A stretch of DNA of 64,000 nucleotides from Mycobacterium sp. SMC-2 (GTDB lineage: Bacteria; Actinomycetota; Actinomycetes; Mycobacteriales; Mycobacteriaceae): NCBI RefSeq assembly GCF_025263485.1, contig NZ_CP079863.1, positions 682,001-746,000 of the forward strand. Reading direction: 5' to 3'. The notes under the pieces were generated by a model. The model was not told where the DNA came from. It ran no database searches and saw only the letters and a list, made by a program, of their open reading frames with translations. Shown in pieces: positions 27,916 to 36,240 of this stretch (positions within the stretch are counted from its first letter, which is position 1; every line of letters starts with the position of its first letter). The position numbers and the translations under genes were made by a program.

Positions 27916-28731
27916 TCATAGCGGTCGGCGAATAGCGACGTGGGGGCCCATCGGGCTGATCCGGACCGATGCACCCGAATAGGGCGCTTCGACTACCAGG
28001 TCGTTGCCGATGGCCAGCTGGACGTGTCCGGCGTGCGGGAAGACGAGATCGCCGGGCCTGACTTGTGAACGGGGCACCGGGAGTCCGTCGTTGATCTGCT
28101 GATAAGTGGTGCGGTCCAAGTGGACTCCCGCTTGCGCATAGCTCCACTGGACCAGCCCCGAACAATCGAATTGGTCGGGCCCTGTCGCGCCCCACACGTA
28201 GGGTCGGCCCAGGCGCGACAATGCGGCGCGCACCGCGATTGCGGCGCGGCCGTTCCCCAGCCGGGCGGCTCGGTGGCGCAGGAGTTGGTAGCGCAGCGCC
28301 CGCAGCTCTGTCACGCGTCGGCGCGCCCGGAAGCGGGCGGACAAGATGTGCGCGCGTTGCGCCCGCAGTCGAGCCGCGCGGCGGCGCATCGCCTCGCGCT
28401 GGGCCAGGGGGGTCGCCGGAATGACGGCGGCGTCGGCTCGGGCTTCGTCGAGAACGTTTCGGGTCAGGTCGCGGGCCCGGGCCCGATCCCGGTCGGCACC
28501 GGCGATGACGCCCGCCGCGGCGGCGTCCGTGGCAGCCGCCACCGCGAGCCGTTGCCGGCTGTGCTCCACGGCGAGCCGATAGCCACCGTGCGCCAACCCG
28601 TCGCTCGCCCCGGCGAGCCGCTGCAGCATGTTGCGGTGATGCCCAGTGCCCGAATCCAGCGAAGGGAGCCGGACGCCGCCGACGAACATGTCATGAGCGC
28701 GGCTCAGGAGCTCGATTTCGCTTTCAGTCAC
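27916..28731 (-). CDS. NlpC/P60 peptidoglycan hydrolase (Rv0024 homologue)
   Basis: This 271-aa protein has an N-terminal helical region (1-155) without a signal peptide and rich in Arg/Ala. A C-terminal NlpC/P60 domain (about 160-271) has catalytic Cys190 in [11 protein letters not shown] and His236 in [11 protein letters not shown]. NlpC/P60 enzymes cut D-Glu/meso-DAP bonds in peptidoglycan. The helical N-terminus in place of a Sec signal suggests an ESX-type route, as for other helical proteins in this operon (inference). GTG 28731 overlaps the regulator's stop as GTGA. Confidence 0.9.
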   Translation of the reverse strand: MTESEIELLSRAHDMFVGGVRLPSLDSGTGHHRNMLQRLAGASDGLAHGGYRLAVEHSRQRLAVAAATDAAAAGVIAGADRDRARARDLTRNVLDEARADAAVIPATPLAQREAMRRRAARLRAQRAHILSARFRARRRVTELRALRYQLLRHRAARLGNGRAAIAVRAALSRLGRPYVWGATGPDQFDCSGLVQWSYAQAGVHLDRTTYQQINDGLPVPRSQVRPGDLVFPHAGHVQLAIGNDLVVEAPYSGASVRISPMGPHVAIRRPL

Positions 28732-29498
28732 TGCGCCCCCTCGGCGTGTTCGCCTTTCGACTCGACGGCATCGGTGAAGGCGCGCACACGGGGGAGCGCT
28801 CCGGGCGGGATGGCCCCCCGGTTGCGGATGTCCCAGAGCTCTTCGACGTCGACACCGACCAGCGCGGCGATGATGGTCTCCGGCAATGAGGACTGTGCGC
28901 AGGCCCGGTCGAAGCGCGCGCCCAAACTGGTCGGCATCCGTTTCAGCAAGGCCGTGCGCGTCGCTTCGAGGGCGTGGAGGTGCTCCATCAGCCGGCCCGT
29001 CGAGTCGGCGCCGGCATTCACCGCGACCCGCCAGGAACCGGCGGCGAGCATCTCTGCCTTCACGCACTGAGCGATCACAGACAGAATATACGTCTCATAT
29101 TCGTTTGATGTTGTCGCAGGCAAGCGATCGATGACGGATTTGAGGGCTTCGAGCTGGGCTTCGGCATAGCCTTCCAGCATTTCTGTGTCGCTGCGACGGT
29201 CCACGACCACGGGCCCGGTGCGCCTGGTGGGGACGGCGGTGGGCGGTTGTGCCGCCATCAGCCTGGCCAGTTCCGCTGCCGGATCAGCCGCCACCAACAG
29301 TCGAGAATAGGTCCCCGGCGGGAGGCCTAGCCCATTCTCGACCTTCTGAACTGTGCTTTTGTGCGGCTTGCGGGCACCGCGCTCTAAGAAGCTCAGCCCC
29401 ATGATGCTGACACCGGTCGCCGCGGCGAGGTCGGCTAGCGACCAGTCGCGCGACTCACGCAGGGCGCGGATCGCCGCGCCGGCCGATTCACGGCTCAC
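28728..29498 (-). CDS. XRE-family regulator (Rv0023 homologue)
   Basis: This 256-aa regulator has an N-terminal Cro/C1-type HTH (IRALRESRDWSLADLAAATG, then GLSFLERGARKPHKSTVQ). A large helical C-terminal domain follows (about 100-250). The length equals Rv0023, a regulator of the same arrangement. It is the first gene of the minus-strand operon running to 23101 and is divergent from whiB5 across a 143-bp gap, so it probably acts on that shared control region. Confidence 0.9.
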   Translation of the reverse strand: MSRESAGAAIRALRESRDWSLADLAAATGVSIMGLSFLERGARKPHKSTVQKVENGLGLPPGTYSRLLVAADPAAELARLMAAQPPTAVPTRRTGPVVVDRRSDTEMLEGYAEAQLEALKSVIDRLPATTSNEYETYILSVIAQCVKAEMLAAGSWRVAVNAGADSTGRLMEHLHALEATRTALLKRMPTSLGARFDRACAQSSLPETIIAALVGVDVEELWDIRNRGAIPPGALPRVRAFTDAVESKGEHAEGAQ

Positions 29499-29590
29499 CG
29501 CACGCTCCGGCCATGGGCCGGATATTACACAGCCGGGACCGTATCGCTCGGCTTATACGTTTCTGTCACGTTTCCCTTGCGCTGCGCGGA

Positions 29591-29604
29591 CGTATGTGTA
29601 TACG
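29591..29604. promoter_or_regulatory. inverted repeat in the whiB5/XRE divergent promoter region
   Basis: CGTAT-GTGT-ATACG is a perfect 5-4-5 inverted repeat located 38-51 bp before the whiB5 start. Repeated ACGTTT elements (around 29548, 29566 and 29614) surround it. The shared region between two regulators makes this a candidate operator for the XRE protein or for WhiB5. Confidence 0.4.
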
Positions 29605-29641
29605 CTTTTGCCTACGTTTCACGCTCGACAAGGAGACCGAC

Positions 29642-30058
29642 ATGGGACACCCCTGCGCTGCCAACCCGGAACTGTGGTTCGGCTACCCCGACGACGATGG
29701 TGGCGACGGCGCGGCCAAGGCCCGTGCCTACGAGCGGTCGGCCGTCGAGGCGCGCCTCCAGTGCCTGCGCCGCTGCCCGCTGGCGCAGCAGCGCCGGTGC
29801 GCCGAACATGCCATCGCGCACCGCGAGGAGTACGGCGTGTGGGCCGGCGTCAAACTGCCCGGGGGCCAATACCGCAAGCGCGAGCAGCTGGCCCAGGCCC
29901 ACGACGTCCTACGGCGCATCGCGTCCGGTGAGATCAACTCCCGCCAGCTGCCGGAGAACGCGGCGCTGCTCGCCAATCACGAACATGAAGCCGTCCCGGT
30001 GGCCGCGGTGGTGCTGCACCTGCCCCTCGCGCAGGTTGGGCCGCGCTCGGCCGCCTGA
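29642..30058 (+). CDS. whiB5: WhiB-family iron-sulfur regulator WhiB5
   Basis: This 138-aa protein has four Cys (5, 41, 45, 53) expected to hold a [4Fe-4S] cluster, but their spacing CX3CX7C differs from the common CXXCX5C. The WhiB turn is GVWAG where most have GVWGG, and a basic tail GGQYRKREQ follows. These peculiarities are shared with M. tuberculosis WhiB5 (Rv0022c) as I recall it. WhiB5 is a redox-responsive regulator that has been linked to virulence and reactivation. ATG 29642 is fixed by AAGGAG at 29630-29635; the frame is open further upstream. Confidence 0.93.
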   Translation: MGHPCAANPELWFGYPDDDGGDGAAKARAYERSAVEARLQCLRRCPLAQQRRCAEHAIAHREEYGVWAGVKLPGGQYRKREQLAQAHDVLRRIASGEINSRQLPENAALLANHEHEAVPVAAVVLHLPLAQVGPRSAA

Positions 30059-30147
30059 CCTTCCGTCCTGCTCAGGGCCGTTTGCTGGGGTGGCCGACGG
30101 GGTAGAGCTTCGACACGACCGAGTCTGTCGACCCAAAGGCGGGATCC

Positions 30148-31530
30148 ATGACGTTCGACCTGACCCCGACTGCGGCACAGCATGACCTCGCGCGGCGGAC
30201 CCACGAGTTCGCCGAGGAAGTGATCCGCCCCGTGGCGCTCCACTACGACCAGCGCCAGGAGTTTCCGTGGCCGGTGTTGGAGGAGGCGGCCCAGCGCGGC
30301 TTCTACAGCCCCTTGTTCTACCGCGATCTGATCGGCGACCCGACCGGCCTCTCGTTGCCGATGTTCATGGAGGAACTGTTCTGGGGCTGCGCCGGCATCG
30401 GGTTGGCAATCGTGATGCCGGCGTTGGCCCTGTCGGCGATCGGGCAGGCGGCGTCTCCGGAGCAGATGCTGGAATGGGCGCCCGAATGTTTCGGGACCCC
30501 AGGCGATCTCAAGCTCGCCGCGCTGGCGATTTCGGAGCCCGAGGGCGGCAGCGACGTACGTAATCTGCGCACTCGCGCCCGCCGCGATGGTGACGACTGG
30601 ATCATCGACGGCCACAAGATGTGGATCGGCAACGGCGGCATAGCCAACGTGCACGTGGTCAACGCCGTCGTGGACGAGGAACTCGGCCATCGCGGTCAGG
30701 CACTGTTCCTGGTGCCCGGGGGGACGCCAGGGCTGAAGATCGTGCGCAAGCTGGACAAGCTCGGCTGCCGCGCGTCCCACACCGCCGAGTTGCTGTTGGA
30801 AGGCGTCCGCGTCCCCGGCGCCAATCTGCTTGGCGGACAAGACAAACTCGAGCACAAGCTCGCCAAAGCGCGCGAAGTCGTCGCAGGCGGAAAGCGCTCC
30901 GGCTCAGCGACATTGGGCACGTTCGAACAGACCCGCCCCATGGTCGCCGCGCAAGCCATCGGAATCGCGCGCGCCGCGCTGGAATACGCGACGGCGTACG
31001 CCACGGAGCGCGAGGCCTTCGGCGGACCGATCATCGACAACCAGGGCATCGCCTTCCCACTGGCGGAGCTGGCTACCCAGATCGACGCCGCGCGGCTGCT
31101 GACCTGGCGGGCGTCGTGGATGGCCGCCAACAACGTCCCCTTCGAACGCGGGGAAGGCTCGATGTCGAAAATGGCCGCCAGCGAGGTGGCCGTCAAAGCC
31201 GCGGAACGCGCCATTCAAACCATGGGCGGCTGGGGTTACATCACCGATCATCCGGTGGAGAAGTGGTACCGAGATGCCAAGCTGTACACCATCTTTGAGG
31301 GCACCAGCGAGATCCAGCGAATGGTCATCGCCAATGCGCTGGGCGCCGCCGTCGGCACCCCGCCGCTGCATGTGGTGCTCGAACCGTCGGGGGGACCGCT
31401 GAACCGGGTATTCGGTCGCGGCACCCCCGTGCGATCGCGCGCCGCCGACGCCGCACTGTCGATGCGGGACCGGGTACCCGAACCCGTCATGCGGCTGGTT
31501 ATGAAGGTGCTCCGGCCGCCGCGCAAGTAA
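30148..31530 (+). CDS. acyl-CoA dehydrogenase
   Basis: This 460-aa FAD flavoprotein has the two acyl-CoA dehydrogenase signatures: ALAISEPEGGSDVRNLRT (about residues 125-142) and QTMGGWGYITDHPVEKWYRD (about 353-372). TIFEGTSEIQRMVIA follows, with the Glu position of the family's catalytic base region nearby. It would carry out the first dehydrogenation of fatty-acyl or related CoA esters. M. tuberculosis has an unrelated Rv0021c oxidoreductase in this place, so the gene is an addition or replacement. The substrate class cannot be read from sequence. Confidence 0.92.
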   Translation: MTFDLTPTAAQHDLARRTHEFAEEVIRPVALHYDQRQEFPWPVLEEAAQRGFYSPLFYRDLIGDPTGLSLPMFMEELFWGCAGIGLAIVMPALALSAIGQAASPEQMLEWAPECFGTPGDLKLAALAISEPEGGSDVRNLRTRARRDGDDWIIDGHKMWIGNGGIANVHVVNAVVDEELGHRGQALFLVPGGTPGLKIVRKLDKLGCRASHTAELLLEGVRVPGANLLGGQDKLEHKLAKAREVVAGGKRSGSATLGTFEQTRPMVAAQAIGIARAALEYATAYATEREAFGGPIIDNQGIAFPLAELATQIDAARLLTWRASWMAANNVPFERGEGSMSKMAASEVAVKAAERAIQTMGGWGYITDHPVEKWYRDAKLYTIFEGTSEIQRMVIANALGAAVGTPPLHVVLEPSGGPLNRVFGRGTPVRSRAADAALSMRDRVPEPVMRLVMKVLRPPRK

Positions 31531-31556
31531 CGGACCTGAGTACGGTCAAGTGGACG

Positions 31557-32540
31557 ATGAGCAACCTTGAGCCGGCGCCGATCGAAGTTGCCTGCGCCGC
31601 TTCACCAAGCGCGGGCACCGAGGTGCTGCGCCCCTGGGAGGTTCCCCTTGGCGGGTCCCGCGCGATACGGGTGCGACGGACGCTGCCGCAACGCCAGCGC
31701 TCGCTGATCGGGGCGTGGTGCTTCATCGACCATTACGGTCCGGCATCCGCCCGCATGGATGTCCCGCCGCACCCCCACACCGGACTACAAACCGTCAGTT
31801 GGCTGTTCGGTGGGGAAGTGGAGCACAACGACAGCGCGGGCGTGCACGCAGCGGTGCGGCCCGGCGAGCTCAACCTGATGACCGCCGGCGCCGGTATCTG
31901 CCACTCTGAGGTCTCGGTTGCGTCGCCGACAGCCTTGCACGGTGTCCAGCTCTGGGTGGCGCTGCCCGATTCCGATCGCGACACCGCTCGCGACTTCGCC
32001 CACTGCGCGCCAAAGCCGGCGCCTCTGCCCGGGGCGACGGCACGGGTGTTCCTTGGAGAGCTGGCCGGCAGCCGGTCCCCGGTGCATACCTTTACTCCGC
32101 TGCTGGGGACACAGATTGACCTCGACGCCGGGACTCACCTGGACCTCGATGTCGACCCGGCATTCGAGCACGGCGTGCTCTGCGATCTGGGTGCTGTGCG
32201 TGCCGAGGAGGCCGCTCTTTCTGAAGCCGAGCTGGCCTACCTCAGGCCTGCCCGCTCCTCGCTGCGCCTGCACAACGTGGGGGACCGGCCCGCGCGGGTA
32301 TTACTGCTCGGTGGAACGCCGTTCGCCGAGGAGCTGGTGATGTGGTGGAACTTCGTGGGGCGAAGCCACGACGACATCGTCGGTTACCGCCAACTGTGGG
32401 AGGACGCCGACGAGCGTTTCGGCGCCGTCCACGGCTACCGGGGCCCGCTGACCCGACTGCCCGCCCCGCCGTTGCCGACCACTCGGCTGCGGCCTCGACC
32501 TGCACCGCAAAGAAAGGAAAGCACAAATGGCCACCGATAA
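31557..32540 (+). CDS. pirin family protein
   Basis: This 327-aa bicupin has the pirin iron-site residues in DVPPHPHTGLQTVSWLFGGE (His pair) and in GICHSEVS (His). A C-terminal cupin contains FAEELVMWWNFVGRSHDDI. Pirins bind iron and act as quercetin dioxygenases or redox co-regulators; which one applies here is open. It follows the acyl-CoA dehydrogenase by 26 bp in the same direction and its last 14 bp overlap the acetyltransferase gene, so the three form an operon. Confidence 0.92.
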   Translation: MSNLEPAPIEVACAASPSAGTEVLRPWEVPLGGSRAIRVRRTLPQRQRSLIGAWCFIDHYGPASARMDVPPHPHTGLQTVSWLFGGEVEHNDSAGVHAAVRPGELNLMTAGAGICHSEVSVASPTALHGVQLWVALPDSDRDTARDFAHCAPKPAPLPGATARVFLGELAGSRSPVHTFTPLLGTQIDLDAGTHLDLDVDPAFEHGVLCDLGAVRAEEAALSEAELAYLRPARSSLRLHNVGDRPARVLLLGGTPFAEELVMWWNFVGRSHDDIVGYRQLWEDADERFGAVHGYRGPLTRLPAPPLPTTRLRPRPAPQRKESTNGHR

Positions 32541-32856
32541 GACCGGAGCAGAGGCGACCGTCGCCCTCGAGGAGGGCCGGTACACGATTGCCGTGGAAGG
32601 CAAGCAGGTTGGCTTCGCCGACTTCGCCGACCGCGGCGACCAGCGCGTCTTCCACCACACCGAAATCGACCCTGCTTACGGCGGACGCGGCCTGGCGACC
32701 ATCCTCGTCGAGGGGGCGCTCAACGAGGCCCGCGCCGAAGGCAAGCGCATCGTCCCCGTGTGCTCGATGATCGGCACGGTGCTCAAGAAGCACCCCGAAT
32801 ACGACGACATCACCGACGCCGTTACGCCGGAGATTGAGCGGTGGGTGCAGTCGTAG
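32527..32856 (+). CDS. small GNAT-type N-acetyltransferase (YjdJ-like)
   Basis: This 109-aa protein has the compact GNAT_3 fold: EGRYTIAVEGKQVGFADF, HHTEIDPAYGGRGLATILVE (acetyl-CoA loop GGRGLA), and a final PVCSMIGTVLKKHPEYDD. Such single-domain enzymes are stripped-down acetyltransferases with uncertain acceptors. ATG 32527 is supported by AAAGGAAAG just upstream, inside the pirin gene's 3' end. It ends the fadE-pirin-GNAT operon and is followed by the accessory immunity-gene region on the opposite strand. Confidence 0.9.
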   Translation: MATDKTGAEATVALEEGRYTIAVEGKQVGFADFADRGDQRVFHHTEIDPAYGGRGLATILVEGALNEARAEGKRIVPVCSMIGTVLKKHPEYDDITDAVTPEIERWVQS

Positions 32857-32933
32857 CTGGTCGCTGACGGGACGGCTTCGCACTATCGGAGAATCGCAGT
32901 GTGCTTCGTATCTAGTTCGCGGTCCGTTCGTGC

Positions 32934-33370
32934 CTAAGTAAGCCCTTGCTGCTGCCGCCAGCGTGACCAGTAGCTCTCCGCATCTGCACGGCGAAGCGCC
33001 CTCAGGTCGTCACAGGTGGCTTCCAGTGTCGATGTATCGGAGAACAGCCTTTCGACGAAACCGAGATTCTCGCCCACCCAGCGTGCTTCATCCGGGGCGG
33101 GCAGATAATGAATTTCCGCAGCATTTTCAATATATTGTTTGATTAGCGAAGGCCAGAACCAGTTTTCTGGCGCCATTAGCTGACTTGGTGCAACCGAAAT
33201 TTCTATCTGGTCTCTCGTTCGTTGATCAGCGAAAATGTTAAGACGGGTCCAGTTATCGTCAAGGAGGCGCTGGGTGCGTACTCTGCCACGTGCGAATCGG
33301 TGATCCGGTAGCGCGGATCTAGGTACAGGAAATCGAAGTACTTCAGGTAGAACTCTAATAATGTCTTCAT
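32934..33370 (-). pseudogene. frameshifted paralogue of the immunity gene at 33938
   Basis: From ATG 33370 the minus strand reads MKTLLEFYLKYFDFLYLDP, matching the start of the intact gene at 33938-34369 (MKTLLEFILQYVGFLYLNP). The frame closes 56 codons in, but similarity continues in another frame from about 33254: RLNIFADQ, then WFWPSLIKQYIEN and NLGFVERLFSD, to TAG 32934-32936. One base appears to have been lost near 33252-33258 (TTGACGATAAC, where TTGACxGATAAC would keep frame). A full product would be about 145 aa. GAGGTG precedes the ATG. It reads as a decayed or mis-assembled immunity gene. Confidence 0.75.
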
Positions 33371-33415
33371 CGAAGACACCTCGGTCCGACGATTCGACTC
33401 AGCTCGCTCGACATG

Positions 33416-33918
33416 TCACTCGGCGCCTTTCATGACGATCAGCTCAATCTCCTCGACTGACTTATTGATGAGATGACTGAAAATGGTCGCCTTTGGTTCC
33501 ATCAAGACCGCTTTTCCAGCTTTTGATTGTAATTCGGCAATGCCCTCGGCTATGGGGACGACTTCTACATCTGGGCTGAAGCCTCGGGAATATAGTCGAG
33601 GCCACAGGCTCGGTGTGCCGACCGGACCGTATGCAGTGGCGGACCAGTCCCATATCAAGTACTTTTCGACCAGTTCGAACGTAGATAGCTTTGCGGTGTC
33701 ATTGCGGCGTTGTCCGCGGTCGTTACCGTATCCACATTCCACCAGGGCCCGTCATTACGAAGGTGAACCGAATAGTCGTCGGTGGCGAACAGTACCTTGC
33801 AAGCGTCGCAAATCACCGAGACGAATATCTCACCCCCACCCATCCATCTTGCCCAGCGATACCAGCATTCCGACAACCGGGAGAAGTCCGCCGGTGAACG
33901 TTTCTTTCGAATCCACAT
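33416..33918 (-). pseudogene. frameshifted second immunity-type gene (Imm61-like)
   Basis: ATG 33918, with ribosome site GGGAGGAA nine bases upstream, opens a frame reading ADFSRLSECWYRWARWMGG through NDGPWWNVDTV. The sensible continuation (NDRGQRRNDTAKLSTFELVEKYLI to a final LIVMKGAE) lies in another frame, ending at TGA 33416-33418. The break is near 33721-33729 (ATACGGTAACGACC), consistent with one missing base. Restored, the protein would be about 167 aa. The pattern resembles Imm61-type immunity proteins of mycobacterial toxin loci as I recall them; this needs a profile search. Confidence 0.68.
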
Positions 33919-33937
33919 CTATTGAGTTCCTCCCGAC

Positions 33938-34369
33938 TCAGATTTGGTCAGGTTTGGGCCAACCCCATTTCTTCGATGAATTAGAACGGCGTAGAGCAAC
34001 CAGTGCCTCGGCGGTGCGCACTGAGGTCGGTTCATCCGCAAAAAGCTGATTCACCCGCTCTAGGTTGGCAGACAACCAATTAGCTTGGTCGACTGGCGAT
34101 GCGGCGCCGGTGTCCTCGCCACCCTCCAGGTACTGACGAATGAGTGAAATCGCGAACCAACTGTCGGCACCTCCCTGGAATATCGGCACAGCTGAGAAGT
34201 AAATTTGGCCCCGATCATTAACGACATCCCACCTGAGCCGCTCACCCGTGAAGGAAATTGATGCATCGATGTCAGCAAGACCACGATTGCTTGAATCTGT
34301 GATCCGATACTCTGGGTTGAGATATAAAAATCCCACATATTGCAGAATAAACTCTAGCAGCGTTTTCAC
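33938..34369 (-). CDS. putative immunity protein of the adjacent polymorphic toxin
   Basis: This 143-aa acidic, soluble protein starts at GTG 34369, overlapping the toxin stop as GTGA, with GGAGGC as ribosome site inside the toxin's last codons. It has no signal peptide or membrane helix. Key segments are ITDSSNRGLADIDAS, LRWDVVNDRGQIYF, SWFAISLIRQYLEGG and ANWLSANLERVNQLFAD. A paralogue, broken, lies at 32934-33370. The position directly after a toxin, the translational coupling and the AT-rich composition fit an immunity protein; no family name is assigned. Confidence 0.72.
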   Translation of the reverse strand: MKTLLEFILQYVGFLYLNPEYRITDSSNRGLADIDASISFTGERLRWDVVNDRGQIYFSAVPIFQGGADSWFAISLIRQYLEGGEDTGAASPVDQANWLSANLERVNQLFADEPTSVRTAEALVALRRSNSSKKWGWPKPDQI

Positions 34370-36240
34370 CGAGCGCCTCCGATCTTGGGGGGTACCAGCG
34401 TAGATCCATCGATTGGTTCGTATCCGTGGGCGCGTAGATAACTAAGCTCCGCGGCAGTGTAAGTGTTATCGAGAACCTCATCGATTGGTACTGACAACTT
34501 AATCGTGTCTCGATTTGCAATTGCGATATCGAGTACATGTTGATTGGCAGCGAGCCGCTGAACGGGAGTGGACGCATCCCATGCACTCCCGATATCGAAG
34601 TAGCTGGCCCCGCGTTGTTGCGCGAGCTCAATATATGAAGGTCCCCCCGAAGGATTCTTAAACGGACCGAGCACGGTTTCGCCGCTTCCGGTCAGGTGTT
34701 GCTCCGAGAGCGCCTGTAACTCTGGCGGCATGTAGGAGAGCGGGTTGTCCAGGTTGAACTCTGGATGCGCTGGATCAACCACAACCGGCGGCGGGAGACT
34801 GTCCGGAGCCACAGGCACGTGCGGTCCCGCAAGTACGTGCTCACCCGGAAGCTCACCACCGCCGCCCGGGTGTGGCGCGTGCTCGACGACCGGTGGGGGA
34901 CCTGGGTGGGTTCCCGGCACGGGTTGTCCACCGACGTCGGGAAGTGGTGAGCCATGCGGGGGAAGATCCGCTTCGGCCATCGCCGCGCGGACCTCGGCCG
35001 CGCTCAGTGCGCGGGGGAGGACATTGTCGGCGGAGAGGCCTTGCAACGCTTCGCGACTGAAGAGCGTCTTCAGTCCTTGCCAAGCGACCTCGCCGCCCGC
35101 TTTGAGTTCGGGTCCGCCGACAGCCAAGGTGATCGCGCTCCACAGCGGTTCGGGGGTGGCTTCCACCTTTCCGGGATCCGGTGTGCGCATGCCGGTCAAC
35201 TTGCCGCCGCTGAATGTGTAGGAAGTGCCGATGGCTTGGTCGAAGAACTCGCCCGCGCCGTCCCTGAGCTGCCCGAAAACCTCAACCGGCTGTCCGTCGA
35301 CCTCGTAGGTGAACATGAAATGGCCGTCGGGAGTGGTGGTGATCGAGGCGGGGTCGATGTTGTTGTAGTTGGGGATCTTTCCCAGGTCATCGAGTACCTT
35401 GGCGAGGTCGGCTTTGAGCTTGGGCAGCTTGGCGCTGGCCGCCTCTCCTTCCGGAGAGCCAGGCCCGTGGGCATAGAGGTCCGCCATGGCCTTGTCCAGG
35501 GCAAGCTGCGCGGCGCGTACCTTGCCCATCTGATCCAACACAGCCTGATCGGTAATCCGCCGGATGTTCGCGAGCGCAGTCTGCTGGGCGTCGGATGGCG
35601 GGGCCACGCCGTCACTGTCGACACCATGCAGTGGGGCCCCGTTGTATCCATCGGTGTGCAAGCCATCCAGGGATTTCTGCAGGCTGCCGGAATATCCGTC
35701 GCGAATCGATTGCAGCTGCGCGAGGGCGTCTCTGGTGTCCCGGACGGCGTCGCTTTCACACGTCCTGATCAATGCTTGCAGTGCATCGACATCCGCCGCG
35801 CTCAGGTACGGGTCCTTCAACATCGCGGCGGCTTGGGAAATCAGATTGGAGATCTCCTGAAGTTGGGAATCTAGATTGGCGATCTGTGCAGCGCCGGCCT
35901 TCTGCGCTTCGGCCAGGGTGGCCGCGATGTTCTCCAGGTCGGCACCGATCTTCGGTAGCTGAAGGGATTGCGCGCCCAAAGACTTCGTGACCCGCTGCAC
36001 CTCCGCGGAATCGTTGATCGGGTGGTCGCCCGTCTGATGGTTCCACGCCGCGTCGAAGCGGCTACGGGCTTGCTCGAAGGCGTGGTCGGCCTCGGCCGTG
36101 CAGCGGCCGGCTTCGCGGAAGGCCTCGGCCAGATTGGAGATCTGCAGCGGATCGCCGGCTTGCAAGCTTCGGTTGATCGCCCACGGGTCACCACCGGCCT
36201 CGGCGATCAGCGCATCGATGTCTATGTACGGCAGGCCCAT
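34366..36240 (-). CDS. ESX-type polymorphic toxin with exchangeable C-terminal domain
   Basis: This 624-aa protein (641 if started at ATG 36291) has an N-terminal helical region (about 1-285) opening PYIDIDALIAEAGGDPWAI and containing NDSAEVQRVTKSLG. A middle segment follows (about 290-400), then a Pro/Gly/His-rich linker (about 430-490). The C-terminal domain (about 520-624) reads ETVLGPF, SYFDIGSAWD, QRLAANQHVLDIAIANRD and ELSYLRAHGYE. I recognise this ending as one used at the C-termini of Rhs/CdiA-like and ESX polymorphic toxins; its activity is unknown to me. It lacks a Sec signal. ATG 36240 has GGGCGGGG directly upstream. Confidence 0.72.
   Translation of the reverse strand: MGLPYIDIDALIAEAGGDPWAINRSLQAGDPLQISNLAEAFREAGRCTAEADHAFEQARSRFDAAWNHQTGDHPINDSAEVQRVTKSLGAQSLQLPKIGADLENIAATLAEAQKAGAAQIANLDSQLQEISNLISQAAAMLKDPYLSAADVDALQALIRTCESDAVRDTRDALAQLQSIRDGYSGSLQKSLDGLHTDGYNGAPLHGVDSDGVAPPSDAQQTALANIRRITDQAVLDQMGKVRAAQLALDKAMADLYAHGPGSPEGEAASAKLPKLKADLAKVLDDLGKIPNYNNIDPASITTTPDGHFMFTYEVDGQPVEVFGQLRDGAGEFFDQAIGTSYTFSGGKLTGMRTPDPGKVEATPEPLWSAITLAVGGPELKAGGEVAWQGLKTLFSREALQGLSADNVLPRALSAAEVRAAMAEADLPPHGSPLPDVGGQPVPGTHPGPPPVVEHAPHPGGGGELPGEHVLAGPHVPVAPDSLPPPVVVDPAHPEFNLDNPLSYMPPELQALSEQHLTGSGETVLGPFKNPSGGPSYIELAQQRGASYFDIGSAWDASTPVQRLAANQHVLDIAIANRDTIKLSVPIDEVLDNTYTAAELSYLRAHGYEPIDGSTLVPPKIGGAR

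Noticed and set aside
33240..33735. Programmed ribosomal frameshifting in the two broken immunity genes
   Set aside because: The break regions (TTGACGATAAC and ACGGTAACGACC) have no slippery heptamer or obvious stimulating structure, and both look like simple single-base losses.
33483..34049. Plus-strand 188-codon open frame over the immunity genes
   Set aside because: It has no ribosome site or recognisable motif and runs antisense to frames with clear paralogy.
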